Positions 8,152 to 16,569 of a stretch of DNA of 64,000 bases are shown one piece after another (within the stretch, counting starts at the first letter, position 1; each line of letters begins with the position of its first letter). The position numbers and the translations under genes are program-made. Location of the stretch: NCBI RefSeq assembly GCF_014268275.3, contig NZ_CP077084.1, positions 4,464,001 through 4,528,000 on the forward strand. The letters are read 5' to 3'. The stretch comes from Pseudomonas tritici. GTDB lineage: Bacteria; Pseudomonadota; Gammaproteobacteria; Pseudomonadales; Pseudomonadaceae. The notes beneath the pieces are model-generated. The model was not told the DNA's origin, did no database searches, and saw nothing but the letters and a program-made list of their open reading frames with translations.

Positions 8152-9060
8152 ATGTCCCTTGAGTTTGCGAGTTCCCATATCGTATGGCGCCAGTTCGAAA
8201 AACCAACCACCACGCCCGCCGTCGACGACGCACAACTGAAGCTCGTGAAGGACTTCGTCAACGGCTTTTTTCACTCCCATGGCCATGTGGGCCAGGCCCA
8301 GGACGCCCATGCCTTTCGCTGGTACGCCGCACAGAACCAGGCATTCCAGGTCATGCTCAAACAGCTGGTCGGCGAGCTGGCAAGCCAGGCCCTGCTCAAA
8401 GACCTGGATCTGGTGGTGCTCGCCCACTGGACGCCGGACGTAGAGGTAGGATGCTCGGTAACCAACGCCATTATTCATGAGACCGGTGCCCATGATGCGT
8501 TTGGTATTGCTCTCAGCGATCACGGCTTGAGCAGCACGTTCCTGGCACTGCAGGTCATTGAGGATTACCTCGATGACAGCCACCGTGAAAACCGTGAAAA
8601 AAAGGCCTTGCTGTTGATCGCCGACCAGGACGCCATCATGTATGACTGCCCTGGCCTGGCCCGTTTCAACCCAGCAGCCAGCGCCTGCGTTGTACTGTTG
8701 CGCAGCGTGCCGAGCGAACGGGCCGGCGGCCAACCTGGAAGCATCGCGTTCAAACACTATCGCAAGGTGCCTTTTCCGGCCACGCGCCAGGCTCTGGATG
8801 CCCTACTCCTCACGCTGGCTATGTTCACGCCCAGCGAAGACCGGCTGCCCCTGCTGATCCTGACCACGCCGGTTTTTGCCGAACAGTTGCGCCAGCATGC
8901 GCCGTTGGCGAGCCACCGTATCGAGAGCTGGGATGAGTCTTTGTTGTCTTGTGCCCCCTGGGCTCGGCTGGAACAAATTGCGCCGAGCAGCCACCGTATT
9001 CTGCTGATGCTGGCACAGGGTGACTCTCTGTCCTGCGCCGGCTTTGTGGCGGGAGCCTGA
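8152..9060 (+). CDS. FabH-fold protein lacking the catalytic Cys (PqsB-like subunit A)
   Basis: This 302-residue thiolase-fold protein starts 10 bases after the decarboxylase. The landmark AHWTPDVEVGCSV (about 91-103) matches the FabH strand-helix that precedes the nucleophile. At the nucleophile elbow it reads GIALSDHGLSS, putting Asp123 where FabH has Cys. The C-terminal His and Asn motifs of FabH are also not recognisable. It should not condense on its own. The Cys-bearing partner follows after 1 base, the same order as pqsB-pqsC. Its 37% shorter active-site half and shared AHWTPD motif make it a paralogue of the protein at 20002. Confidence 0.78.
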   Translation: MSLEFASSHIVWRQFEKPTTTPAVDDAQLKLVKDFVNGFFHSHGHVGQAQDAHAFRWYAAQNQAFQVMLKQLVGELASQALLKDLDLVVLAHWTPDVEVGCSVTNAIIHETGAHDAFGIALSDHGLSSTFLALQVIEDYLDDSHRENREKKALLLIADQDAIMYDCPGLARFNPAASACVVLLRSVPSERAGGQPGSIAFKHYRKVPFPATRQALDALLLTLAMFTPSEDRLPLLILTTPVFAEQLRQHAPLASHRIESWDESLLSCAPWARLEQIAPSSHRILLMLAQGDSLSCAGFVAGA

Positions 9061-9061
9061 G

Positions 9062-10039
9062 ATGTATATCAATACGATAACCAGCCTGGTCGCTGCAGAC
9101 CTCACGCCGCTGTCCGCGCTGGCAGAAAAATATGCCTGGGGTGAGCGCAACACGCGAATTTTTGGCCGTTTTCATCGGATGGAGTCGGCCAGCCTGTTTG
9201 AACACGAGGGTTTGCCTGACCTGATGATGCAGCTTTTGCAACAGTTCCGGGCCGAGTGTGACCCGGTACTGTTCGAGCAGATTGGCTATGTGGTCTGGGC
9301 GCACTCTCTGAATAGCCCCAGCCCTTTTGATCTTGGGCCTGTCCTGGCCAACAAGGTGCGCAGCTTTCTGGGGCGCACAGAGGTAGAGTTTTTCTCTGTT
9401 ACCCAAGCGTCGTGCGCGTCGGCGCTGGTCGGACTGAAGTTTCTCGATGCCAAACTGGCAGCGGCTCACGCCAGGCAGGAAAACGTCTGCGGCCTATTGA
9501 TCACGGGGGAAAAGTGCTTCCACGGCACCGTGCAATACGTCAATCAGAATGGCTTTTTCGGCGAAGCATTCTGCGCCACCCTGCTCAGCGCACGTCCTTC
9601 GCCCGGCGCCTTATGCATGAGTGGCATGCATGTCCAGCAACTGGCCGCCTACGGCACACGGACGCGCGAGACCAGTCGCGAACGTGAAAACGCCTACGAT
9701 CATGCCTTCATTCCCACCATGCTGGAAACCGTAAACACCGCGCTGCTGAACGCTGGCCGACGTCCTGAAGAGCTGCGTACGCTGATCCCGTACCACATCA
9801 GCCCACCCACCTTCGACAGGATTGCCGACGCAGCAGGCTTTTCCCGGGACATCATTTACCGCCGTCATCTGTACCAGTTGGGACATTGCTTTTGCAGCGA
9901 CACGTTCCTCAACCTGAAAAGCCTGCTGACGCACCGCGATAACGCTGTAGCCGTAGGCCCTATTCTCGCCGTGGCGTCCGGCATCGCGGGCACCTTTGCA
10001 GCCGTCGTTCTTGAATTGAATAATGAGGATCAGACATGA
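9062..10039 (+). CDS. FabH-type condensing enzyme (PqsC-like catalytic subunit A)
   Basis: This 325-residue KAS III-like enzyme has the nucleophile Cys at about 118 in VTQASCASAL and His at about 245 in PYHISPP. Where FabH has its second active-site Asn (GNTS), it has LGHCFCSD, i.e. His275 followed by Asp280. An N-terminal-half GEKCFHG segment is shared with the other island members. The preceding gene encodes a Cys-less partner, so I infer a PqsBC-like heterodimer. It probably condenses or transfers an acyl group between carrier-bound substrates. The start at 9062 follows GAGCCTGAG. Confidence 0.82.
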   Translation: MYINTITSLVAADLTPLSALAEKYAWGERNTRIFGRFHRMESASLFEHEGLPDLMMQLLQQFRAECDPVLFEQIGYVVWAHSLNSPSPFDLGPVLANKVRSFLGRTEVEFFSVTQASCASALVGLKFLDAKLAAAHARQENVCGLLITGEKCFHGTVQYVNQNGFFGEAFCATLLSARPSPGALCMSGMHVQQLAAYGTRTRETSRERENAYDHAFIPTMLETVNTALLNAGRRPEELRTLIPYHISPPTFDRIADAAGFSRDIIYRRHLYQLGHCFCSDTFLNLKSLLTHRDNAVAVGPILAVASGIAGTFAAVVLELNNEDQT

Positions 10040-11646
10040 GCACAAACCATTTGACCCAGTGGCTGGTGCACGCTGCACACCAGTGCCCTGAGGGCACAGC
10101 ACTGATCGAGGGTGAACATGCCGTGACCTGGGCCGCGCTCCATCAACGCGTGATCAATACGGCCGCCTACTTGCGCCAGCTGCAGGTCGAACGCGGCGAC
10201 CGGGTATTGGTCTGGCTGCCGAACGGGGTGGATTTCGTCGTCTGCTTTTGGGCCGTGCAATATTTGCAGGCCGTGTTTGTGCCAGTAAACCCGGACACGC
10301 CGCTGGCCCGAGTCGGCTGGTTACTCGACAACGCAGCGTCGCACCTGCTGATTGCCCAGTCAGGGCAAGCCGCCGCGTTGGCAGCGGCGACAAATGACCT
10401 TGAACTACGCGTGCTGTTTGACCAGGTTCCCGACGCGCCAGAAAGTCATTCGTCACTGCTCTCCCTGCAACAAATGGCGGCAATCACCTCAGCGATGCCA
10501 TTGGTGGTCGAGGGCGCACTGGATATTGACCTGGCCTGCCTGATCTACACCTCAGGTTCGACGGGCGACCCCAAGGGGGTCATGTTGACCCAGCGCAATA
10601 TGCTCAGCGCGGCGGACTCCGTCGCCACCTATTTGCAATTGGCAGCCAGCGACCGGATTTTCTGCACGATCCCCATGAGCTTCGACTATGGGCTGTATCA
10701 AGCGATCATGGCGACCAAGGTGGGCGCAACGCTGATTATCGAAAAGGATTTCAGCCGTCCATTGTTTGCCCTCAAACAGCTGGTCAAGCACCAAGCAACC
10801 ATCCTGCCGATCGTTCCCACACTGCTGGCGATCATTGCGCCATTGGCCAAGCGCTATGACTTTTCCTCCCTGCGCAAAATCACTAACACCGCAGCGGCAC
10901 TGCACGCGAGCGACATCGACCTACTGGTCTCGCTCTTCCCGCAAGCCGAGATTTTTTCCATGTATGGGCTGACCGAGTGCCATCGCTGTACCTGGCTTCC
11001 CCCGGCCCTGTTGTCCCAGCACAAAGACAGCGTGGGCTATGCCATCCCGAACACCGAACTCTGGGTGGTGGACGACAGCGGCGTTGCACACCGCAGCAAT
11101 GCCACGGGTGAACTGGTGATCCGCGGGGCAACCGTGATGCGCGGCTACTGGCGCAACCCGGAGCAGACCGCGAAGAAGCTGCGGCCTGGCCCATTGCCCG
11201 GTGAGTCGGTCCTCTACACCGGCGACGTGTGCCGGCTGGATGAGCAGGGCTTGCTGTATTTCCTTTCGCGCAGCGATGACATCCTGAAAACCAATGGCGA
11301 AAAAGTCGCTCCCCGGGAAGTCGAAAGCGTACTCAAACGCATGCCGGGAGTGCTCCAGGTCGCAGTGCTCGGTGTTGCCCACCCTGTCTATGGTGACGAA
11401 ATCGTGGCCTGTATCGAATGCGTCGCGCCCCTCGACACCGCGCAGCTCAAAGCCTTTTGCCAGGCTCATCTTGAAGCCTATAAGCGGCCGCACCGCTATT
11501 ACTTCAGTGAGGCTTTGCCCAAAAACAATAACGGGAAAGTTGACCGCGGCCAGCTGTCCGCCCTACTGCCGCACCGGGAGAACAGCCTGAACGTCGGGAG
11601 CACACAACAAACAGGGAGCCAATATGTATACGCCAACCATTATTGA
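10036..11646 (+). CDS. AMP-dependent acyl/aminoacyl ligase 1
   Basis: This 536-residue ANL-family enzyme is intact: A3 loop LIYTSGSTGDPKG at about 173, A5 MYGLTECHRC, A7/A8 YTGDVCRLDEQG and SRSDDILKTNGEKV, and A10 NNNGKVDRG with the catalytic Lys. The usual GRxDD is SRSDD. It starts in an ATGA overlap with the upstream condensing enzyme and ends 23 bases inside carrier protein 2. It looks closer to the AMP-ligases found with PLP decarboxylases in exosortase-type loci than to NRPS A domains. It probably loads an acid onto carrier 1 or 2. Confidence 0.85.
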   Translation: MSTNHLTQWLVHAAHQCPEGTALIEGEHAVTWAALHQRVINTAAYLRQLQVERGDRVLVWLPNGVDFVVCFWAVQYLQAVFVPVNPDTPLARVGWLLDNAASHLLIAQSGQAAALAAATNDLELRVLFDQVPDAPESHSSLLSLQQMAAITSAMPLVVEGALDIDLACLIYTSGSTGDPKGVMLTQRNMLSAADSVATYLQLAASDRIFCTIPMSFDYGLYQAIMATKVGATLIIEKDFSRPLFALKQLVKHQATILPIVPTLLAIIAPLAKRYDFSSLRKITNTAAALHASDIDLLVSLFPQAEIFSMYGLTECHRCTWLPPALLSQHKDSVGYAIPNTELWVVDDSGVAHRSNATGELVIRGATVMRGYWRNPEQTAKKLRPGPLPGESVLYTGDVCRLDEQGLLYFLSRSDDILKTNGEKVAPREVESVLKRMPGVLQVAVLGVAHPVYGDEIVACIECVAPLDTAQLKAFCQAHLEAYKRPHRYYFSEALPKNNNGKVDRGQLSALLPHRENSLNVGSTQQTGSQYVYANHY

Positions 11647-11878
11647 AGCCATCGGGCTGGTTCTGGAAACGTCAAACCTCTCGGAGCTGAGTGCGCGCAC
11701 ACACCTGGAGCGCGACCTGGGATTTGAAAGCGGTTTGTATATCGAACTCATTATGTACCTTGAGGAGCGCATCGAGGACCTGGTGCTCGACCCGGCCACA
11801 CTGGAATACCAGCACTTCGAGACCGTGGGCAGCCTGTCGAACTTCATCGAACTCAAACTCGCCAGCCGGGCGGCATGA
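11624..11878 (+). CDS. Carrier protein 2 with an atypical GFESG site
   Basis: This 84-residue acyl-carrier-like protein has RDLGFESGLYIEL in the position of the usual DLGLDSLxxVEL; the Ser at about 36 is retained, but Asp becomes Glu and the hydrophobic +1 residue becomes Gly. The rest of the four-helix pattern (YLEERIEDL and FETVGSLSNFI) is normal. It overlaps ligase 1 by 23 bases and abuts the next A-domain gene exactly, so it is probably charged by one of them. Altered flanking residues may restrict which phosphopantetheinyl transferase accepts it. CAGGGAG lies before the ATG. Confidence 0.82.
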   Translation: MYTPTIIEAIGLVLETSNLSELSARTHLERDLGFESGLYIELIMYLEERIEDLVLDPATLEYQHFETVGSLSNFIELKLASRAA

Positions 11879-13432
11879 ATGGACGCCTGGTCTGAGCTCA
11901 TAACGGTGTTTATGCGCTTTGAGGATCAAGCGCATACCGCATGGCGCCACCACTCAATGACGTACAGCTACGCGGCGCTCGCCCACCGCGCGCAGGATAT
12001 CGCCATTGAAATAGTGCGCCAGCCGTCACGCAGCGAGACGCCGCTGGCGCCGGTCTTGGTTTATGGCCACAAATCCTTCGATTTCCTGGCGGCCTGGTGG
12101 GCCTGCCTGCTGTGTGGTTGTCCGATTGTGCCGGTTGAATCTGACAACGCTCCCGAGCGGCTGGAACGGATCGCCCGTACGGTCGGCGCCCGTTTGATTC
12201 TGAACACCGACGCCCTTCCCTTGTACGCCACCAATGCCAAGGTGATTGACCTCGCCGCCTTGCCGTGGCAGCACCATGCCCCTGCAGCGCTGCGGCATTT
12301 GCTGGACGACACGCGCAAGTGGATAGACAACGCAAGCGGCCCCCTGCTGGCTTACATCATGTTTTCCTCGGGAACCACCGGGGAGCCCAAGGGCATTCAG
12401 GTCAGCCAGGCCAATTTAGTCGATTTCGTGGCGTGGATACGCAGCGACTTTCCACTTGATGGGGCTATCACCGGAAATGTGCGGTATTGCTTCGATGTCT
12501 CCCTATTTGAAATCTGGCTCGCCTGGCAGTTTCTGCAACCGCTGTCGGTGCTCGACCATAGAGACTTGATCAACACCCGCAAAATGATTGCCCAGCATGC
12601 ACAGATGGCATTGACCTGCTGGGTATCTACGCCGTCGATGATGCGCCTCTACTTGCTGGACCCGACCTTCACTGGGCAGACACTGGCGCAGTTGCGCCGG
12701 TTTATCTTCTGCGGTGAAACGCTGCCCAAAGCGATCGTCACCCAGCTGTGGACGCGCTTCCCAGGCAGTGAGGTGGTCAATACGTACGGCCCTACCGAAT
12801 GTACCGTGGCGGCGTCACAAGTGCTGATTACCCAGGACATGGTGACCTCGTCACTGCCCCTGCCGATCGGTCGCGCCAGGCCCGGCGCAGTGCTGCAACT
12901 GGCCCAGCCCGTGGACGCTGCTGGCCGCGGGCAACTGTTGATCAGCGGCAAGTGCGTCGGCCCGGGTTACCTCAATGCAGCGCCTGCGCGTCAGGCCAGT
13001 TTCAGCCATGCGGATGGGCAGCCGACTTACGCCACCGGAGATATCGGCCTGTTTGATGGCACCTGGTACTACTTCCTGGGGCGTGAAGATGGCGAGGTCA
13101 AAATCCAGGGATACCGTATTGACCTGCATGAAATCGAACGTTTCCTGCGCGACCGCAACCTGGTCGCCGATGCGGTGGTAGAGCCGTATTGGCGCAAAGG
13201 CAACGCAGAGGCAATCCAGGCCTGCGTGATCCTCAATGCAACCTGCGAACTTTCACAACTTGGCCACGCCATGCAAGCCCATTTCCCCCCGTGGGCGATC
13301 CCGCGTTACTGGTACAGCACGCCCCGCACCGTACTCAATCACAACGGCAAACTGGATCGTTCAGCTGCCCGCCAACTGGCTTTGGACAACGGAGAAAAAT
13401 ATGTTTTTATCGCAAATCAAACCGCTGTTTGA
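11879..13432 (+). CDS. Free-standing amino acid adenylation enzyme 1
   Basis: This 517-residue adenylation enzyme carries A3 MFSSGTTGEPKG (about 161-172), A4 CFDVSLFEIW with the Asp (about 206) that binds the alpha-amino group, A5 NTYGPTECT, A7 YATGDIG, A8 GREDGEVKIQGYRI and A10 NHNGKLDRS. It is single-domain, like DltA or the stand-alone prolyl enzymes of pyrrole pathways. It should activate an alpha-amino acid and load it on a separate carrier protein, most likely carrier 2, whose stop codon ends one base before this ATG. I cannot predict which amino acid. Confidence 0.87.
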   Translation: MDAWSELITVFMRFEDQAHTAWRHHSMTYSYAALAHRAQDIAIEIVRQPSRSETPLAPVLVYGHKSFDFLAAWWACLLCGCPIVPVESDNAPERLERIARTVGARLILNTDALPLYATNAKVIDLAALPWQHHAPAALRHLLDDTRKWIDNASGPLLAYIMFSSGTTGEPKGIQVSQANLVDFVAWIRSDFPLDGAITGNVRYCFDVSLFEIWLAWQFLQPLSVLDHRDLINTRKMIAQHAQMALTCWVSTPSMMRLYLLDPTFTGQTLAQLRRFIFCGETLPKAIVTQLWTRFPGSEVVNTYGPTECTVAASQVLITQDMVTSSLPLPIGRARPGAVLQLAQPVDAAGRGQLLISGKCVGPGYLNAAPARQASFSHADGQPTYATGDIGLFDGTWYYFLGREDGEVKIQGYRIDLHEIERFLRDRNLVADAVVEPYWRKGNAEAIQACVILNATCELSQLGHAMQAHFPPWAIPRYWYSTPRTVLNHNGKLDRSAARQLALDNGEKYVFIANQTAV

Positions 13433-14918
13433 GCGGCTGAAATATCAGAGCACAGCGACCGCGTTGATCAACGAGCAAGGCACCTACAGCTTTGCCGAAC
13501 TGGGCGTGCGCACCGCCGCGATTGCGCAGGTGCTCGCACCATGGGCAGGCCGTAACGTGCTGGTTCACGGCCACAAGCAAATGGATGCCGTGGCCGCCAT
13601 GCTGGCGTGTATCAGCCAGGGTTGCTGCTTTAGCTTTGCCGACCAGTCCAACCCCATTGCGCGAATTGAAAAAATTGCCCGGCTGACCCGCGCCGAGCTG
13701 ATCCTCACGGCGACGCCCCAGAAGCTCGAGGGTCTGGACCCTTGGCCCCAATGGGTGACCTCCACCCTGGAGAACGGCGACCCGGCATCACTGCCACTCG
13801 AACCCAATTTGACCCAGCCAGCCTTTTATATTCTCCCAACATCGGGCAGCACCGGTGAACCGAAGGGTGTCGTCGTCAGCTATGAGAACTTCGCCGCATT
13901 CTCGATCTGGTACAGCCCGATGATCCGTGACGGTATCGCACACGGATGCCATGTGAGCCACGCCTGTTTCTCCTTCGACATGGGCTTGCTCGACCTTTTC
14001 CCGGTGCTGTGCGAGGGCAGAGCCCTGTTGATGCTGGATCACCGCCACAACATGCTGCCGCGGCAAAATATCCGCCTGATGTCGCGCTATCCGCAAAGCC
14101 CGGTCACCAGTTGGTTCTCCACGCCAAGCTTTGTCGATTTGATGTTGAAGGACCCTTTGTTCAGCGGGGAGCAGTTTCCGGACCTGAAGCGGTTTTTCAT
14201 GGCCGGCGAGCGCGCCTCGCTGGGGTTGGTGACCCAGTTGCAGACGCGTTTCCCGGGCCTGGAGGTAATGCACGGTTATGGCCCGACCGAGACCACCGGC
14301 ATGACCCATACCTTCGAGCTTGGCCAGCCGCCCCAGCACGTCGCAGGCCTACTGTCCCTTGGCGCTGCCTGCGGGTTGACCGGGATCAGGATCGTCGATG
14401 CCGAGGGTCAGAGCCTCCCGCCAGGCGAAATAGGCGAAGTGCGTTTGTACGGCCCGCAAGTCGCACTGGGCTACTTGCCTGAGGACGACCCACGTAACAG
14501 TGCATTCAGCCATGACGAGTTCGGACGTTACTACGCCACAGGTGACCGGGGTTTTTTGGATAACGAACAATCGCTGTTTATCCACGGTCGGGATGATGGG
14601 CAACTGAAACTGAACGGCAACCGTATCGAGCTGGCCGAAATTGAAAGCAGTGTATGCCGCTATGTGGAGGTGACCCAGTGTTGCGCGGTGCCGATCAAGG
14701 AAGAGGGTAAGGTCATCGACCTGCAACTTTTCATTCAATTGCGCGAGGACAGTGCAACCCACCGCGCCGCACTGCGCCAGTTCCTGGCAGAACAATTACC
14801 GGCCTACATGATCCCGAAATCCCTGTTCTTTTGTCAGACCTTCCCCGTGACACTGCATGGAAAGATCGACCGCCAACAGCTGGTGGATCAACACAAAGAG
14901 CCGCTGTCCGTCAGCTGA
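13401..14918 (+). CDS. Free-standing amino acid adenylation enzyme 2 (DltA-like)
   Basis: This 505-residue adenylation enzyme has A3 LPTSGSTGEPKG (about 145-156), A4 FSFDMGLLDLFP with the amine-binding Asp at about 193 and the DltA-like LLDLFP, A5 MHGYGPTETT, A7 YATGDRG, A8 GRDDGQLKLNGNRI and A10 LHGKIDRQ. The ATG at 13401 follows GGAG, lies inside the preceding A-domain gene (32-base overlap) and restores a normal DltA-like N-terminus. A tandem pair of single-domain A enzymes suggests two different amino acids, or a functional duplication. The gene ends before a 122-base gap with a strong hairpin. Confidence 0.86.
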   Translation: MFLSQIKPLFERLKYQSTATALINEQGTYSFAELGVRTAAIAQVLAPWAGRNVLVHGHKQMDAVAAMLACISQGCCFSFADQSNPIARIEKIARLTRAELILTATPQKLEGLDPWPQWVTSTLENGDPASLPLEPNLTQPAFYILPTSGSTGEPKGVVVSYENFAAFSIWYSPMIRDGIAHGCHVSHACFSFDMGLLDLFPVLCEGRALLMLDHRHNMLPRQNIRLMSRYPQSPVTSWFSTPSFVDLMLKDPLFSGEQFPDLKRFFMAGERASLGLVTQLQTRFPGLEVMHGYGPTETTGMTHTFELGQPPQHVAGLLSLGAACGLTGIRIVDAEGQSLPPGEIGEVRLYGPQVALGYLPEDDPRNSAFSHDEFGRYYATGDRGFLDNEQSLFIHGRDDGQLKLNGNRIELAEIESSVCRYVEVTQCCAVPIKEEGKVIDLQLFIQLREDSATHRAALRQFLAEQLPAYMIPKSLFFCQTFPVTLHGKIDRQQLVDQHKEPLSVS

Positions 14919-14984
14919 TGGCCACCTGCAAGCACATATAAAAAACTTCCCGCCACCACGGCGAAAATGCCCATCACTCACGCA

Positions 14985-15005
14985 CCGGCGCCGGACAGGC
15001 GCCGG
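14985..15005 (+). terminator. Perfect 8-bp GC hairpin inside the island operon
   Basis: CCGGCGCC (14985-14992) and GGCGCCGG (14998-15005) pair around GGACA. It is the only sizeable gap in the long operon (14919-15040). The hairpin is followed by GTCAATCGTTTT, not a clean T-run, so partial termination or mRNA processing is as likely as full termination. Confidence 0.5.
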
Positions 15006-15040
15006 CGTCAATCGTTTTCCCCAAGGATAAGGGCGTCGCG

Positions 15041-15445
15041 ATGCGTTTTAGTCATATCGGTTATGTGGTGGGCGACAGCGACGCAACGGCTGTCGCGGTT
15101 AAACCGTTTTTCCCGGTTATCGTCCGATACAAAGAATATGTTGGCGCACAAAAAGTGTTCATCACCCTGCTGGAAACGGATGACGGGCACAGCCAGATAG
15201 AGTTGGTCGAACCGTTGGAAAACAATCTTCCCTTGCGCGAGCTATTGGCCAAATCCGGCAAGTCGTCGCTGCCCTACCACATCTGCTTTGAAGTCGATGA
15301 CTTTGATGAGCAATTCAACGTCATGAAGAGCGCCGGCTGGATCGTACTGACACGCCCGTTCAACGCCTTTGACAGCAACCACCGCTCCAGCCACCTCTAT
15401 CACCCTGATGCCGGGGTCATTGAAATCATGTCAGGCCCGCTATGA
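15041..15445 (+). CDS. VOC (glyoxalase/epimerase-fold) protein
   Basis: This 134-residue single-domain VOC protein opens with FSHIGYVVGD and has a second beta-alpha-beta half starting PYHICFEVDDFDE, with SSHLYHPDAGVIEIM at the end. Metal ligands of the family are visible as His5, the Glu of IELVEP, His of PYHICF and the last Glu of VIEIM. The layout is like methylmalonyl-CoA epimerase, so isomerisation or hydration at the alpha carbon of a thioester is possible. It overlaps the acyl-CoA dehydrogenase downstream by 4 bases. AAGGATAAGG is the ribosome binding site. Confidence 0.82.
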   Translation: MRFSHIGYVVGDSDATAVAVKPFFPVIVRYKEYVGAQKVFITLLETDDGHSQIELVEPLENNLPLRELLAKSGKSSLPYHICFEVDDFDEQFNVMKSAGWIVLTRPFNAFDSNHRSSHLYHPDAGVIEIMSGPL

Positions 15446-16569
15446 GTCAACTCTACGATGACACGTTCGCCGGGCAATCCTGCCCGTTGGGCGCAGACGC
15501 CCAGCAGATTGCCGACCAACTGCGCAACTTCGGCGACACACGGCAGATCATGGAGCAGTGGTCGTTCGCGGCGACGTTGAACCATCTCGGCTTGCCGCAA
15601 AGGTACCAGGTACCGCCAAGCCGTCAGGTGATCAGCCTGGCTGAACGCTATGAGCTCTACGAGCAGATCGGTTTCCTCTCCCCGGCGCTGATATTCAGCG
15701 CACCCGGGCCGAGCATGGCCGCCTATGTGGTGGCCGGGCTGGGCAACGAACAGCAGCAGGATGCCTTCTTCGGCCAGTTCCAAAAGGCATTGTGCTGGTC
15801 CTGTTTTGCGATGACCGAACCTACACAGGGCAGCGATGCCGGGGCCATGCAGACCACAGCGACACCGGTTGACGGCGGGTACCTTATCTGCGGGCGCAAG
15901 ATGTTTATCGGCAACGGTGTCATCGCCGAAACCGGTGTGGTATTTGCGCGTACCGCACCGGGGCAATTGGGGATCAATGCTTTTGTGTTTTCGCCACAAG
16001 ACCCGGCCATCACCCGCCACCGCCTTGAACTGACAGGGCTTGACGGTACAAACCTGGCGCTGATGGAGTTCAACAACCTGTTTATCCCGGCAGGGGATTT
16101 GCTCGGGCAACACTTGAAACCGACCCAGCGTTTTGCGCAGTCGGCGATGGCCACGTTCGATGCGCTGCGCCCCTGCGTCGGCGCCCTGGCGCTGGGAGTG
16201 GCGCGACGCGCATTGCATGAATGGCAAGCCTGCGTCACGCCGACCCCGGCACAGTCACAACGGCTGTCGCATATGAAGCGCCGCTGGTATGCCGCTTACC
16301 GTGAGGCGTCGAGGGTCTGTCAGCAAGTCGATGAGCAGCACACCCTGGAAAAAAGCCCTGGCATGGTGAAAACCGCCTGCGTGATCCTCGCCGATGAAAT
16401 TGTCAGTGAACTGATCCACGCGTTCCCCACAGACGCTCAGCCTGTACCGGCAACCCTGTGGCAGGCATTTCGTGATGTAAAAGCCTTTGAGTACACCGAA
16501 GGCACACGACAGATCCACCGCCTGAACCAGCGTTTTTCACCCCGACCAGCCAGCCAGGAGTGCCGATGA
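15442..16569 (+). CDS. Acyl-CoA (or acyl-carrier) dehydrogenase 1
   Basis: This 375-residue flavoprotein has the FAD/substrate loop FAMTEPTQGSDAGAM at about 123 and a C-terminal FEYTEGTRQIHRLN where the Glu of YTEGT is the expected catalytic base. The core of the fold is complete. Related enzymes in pyrrole and prodiginine pathways (PltE, PigA type) oxidise aminoacyl groups on a carrier protein. With free-standing A domains nearby, a carrier-bound substrate is likely. It is coupled by ATGA overlaps to the VOC gene before it and the small gene after it. Confidence 0.86.
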   Translation: MSQLYDDTFAGQSCPLGADAQQIADQLRNFGDTRQIMEQWSFAATLNHLGLPQRYQVPPSRQVISLAERYELYEQIGFLSPALIFSAPGPSMAAYVVAGLGNEQQQDAFFGQFQKALCWSCFAMTEPTQGSDAGAMQTTATPVDGGYLICGRKMFIGNGVIAETGVVFARTAPGQLGINAFVFSPQDPAITRHRLELTGLDGTNLALMEFNNLFIPAGDLLGQHLKPTQRFAQSAMATFDALRPCVGALALGVARRALHEWQACVTPTPAQSQRLSHMKRRWYAAYREASRVCQQVDEQHTLEKSPGMVKTACVILADEIVSELIHAFPTDAQPVPATLWQAFRDVKAFEYTEGTRQIHRLNQRFSPRPASQECR

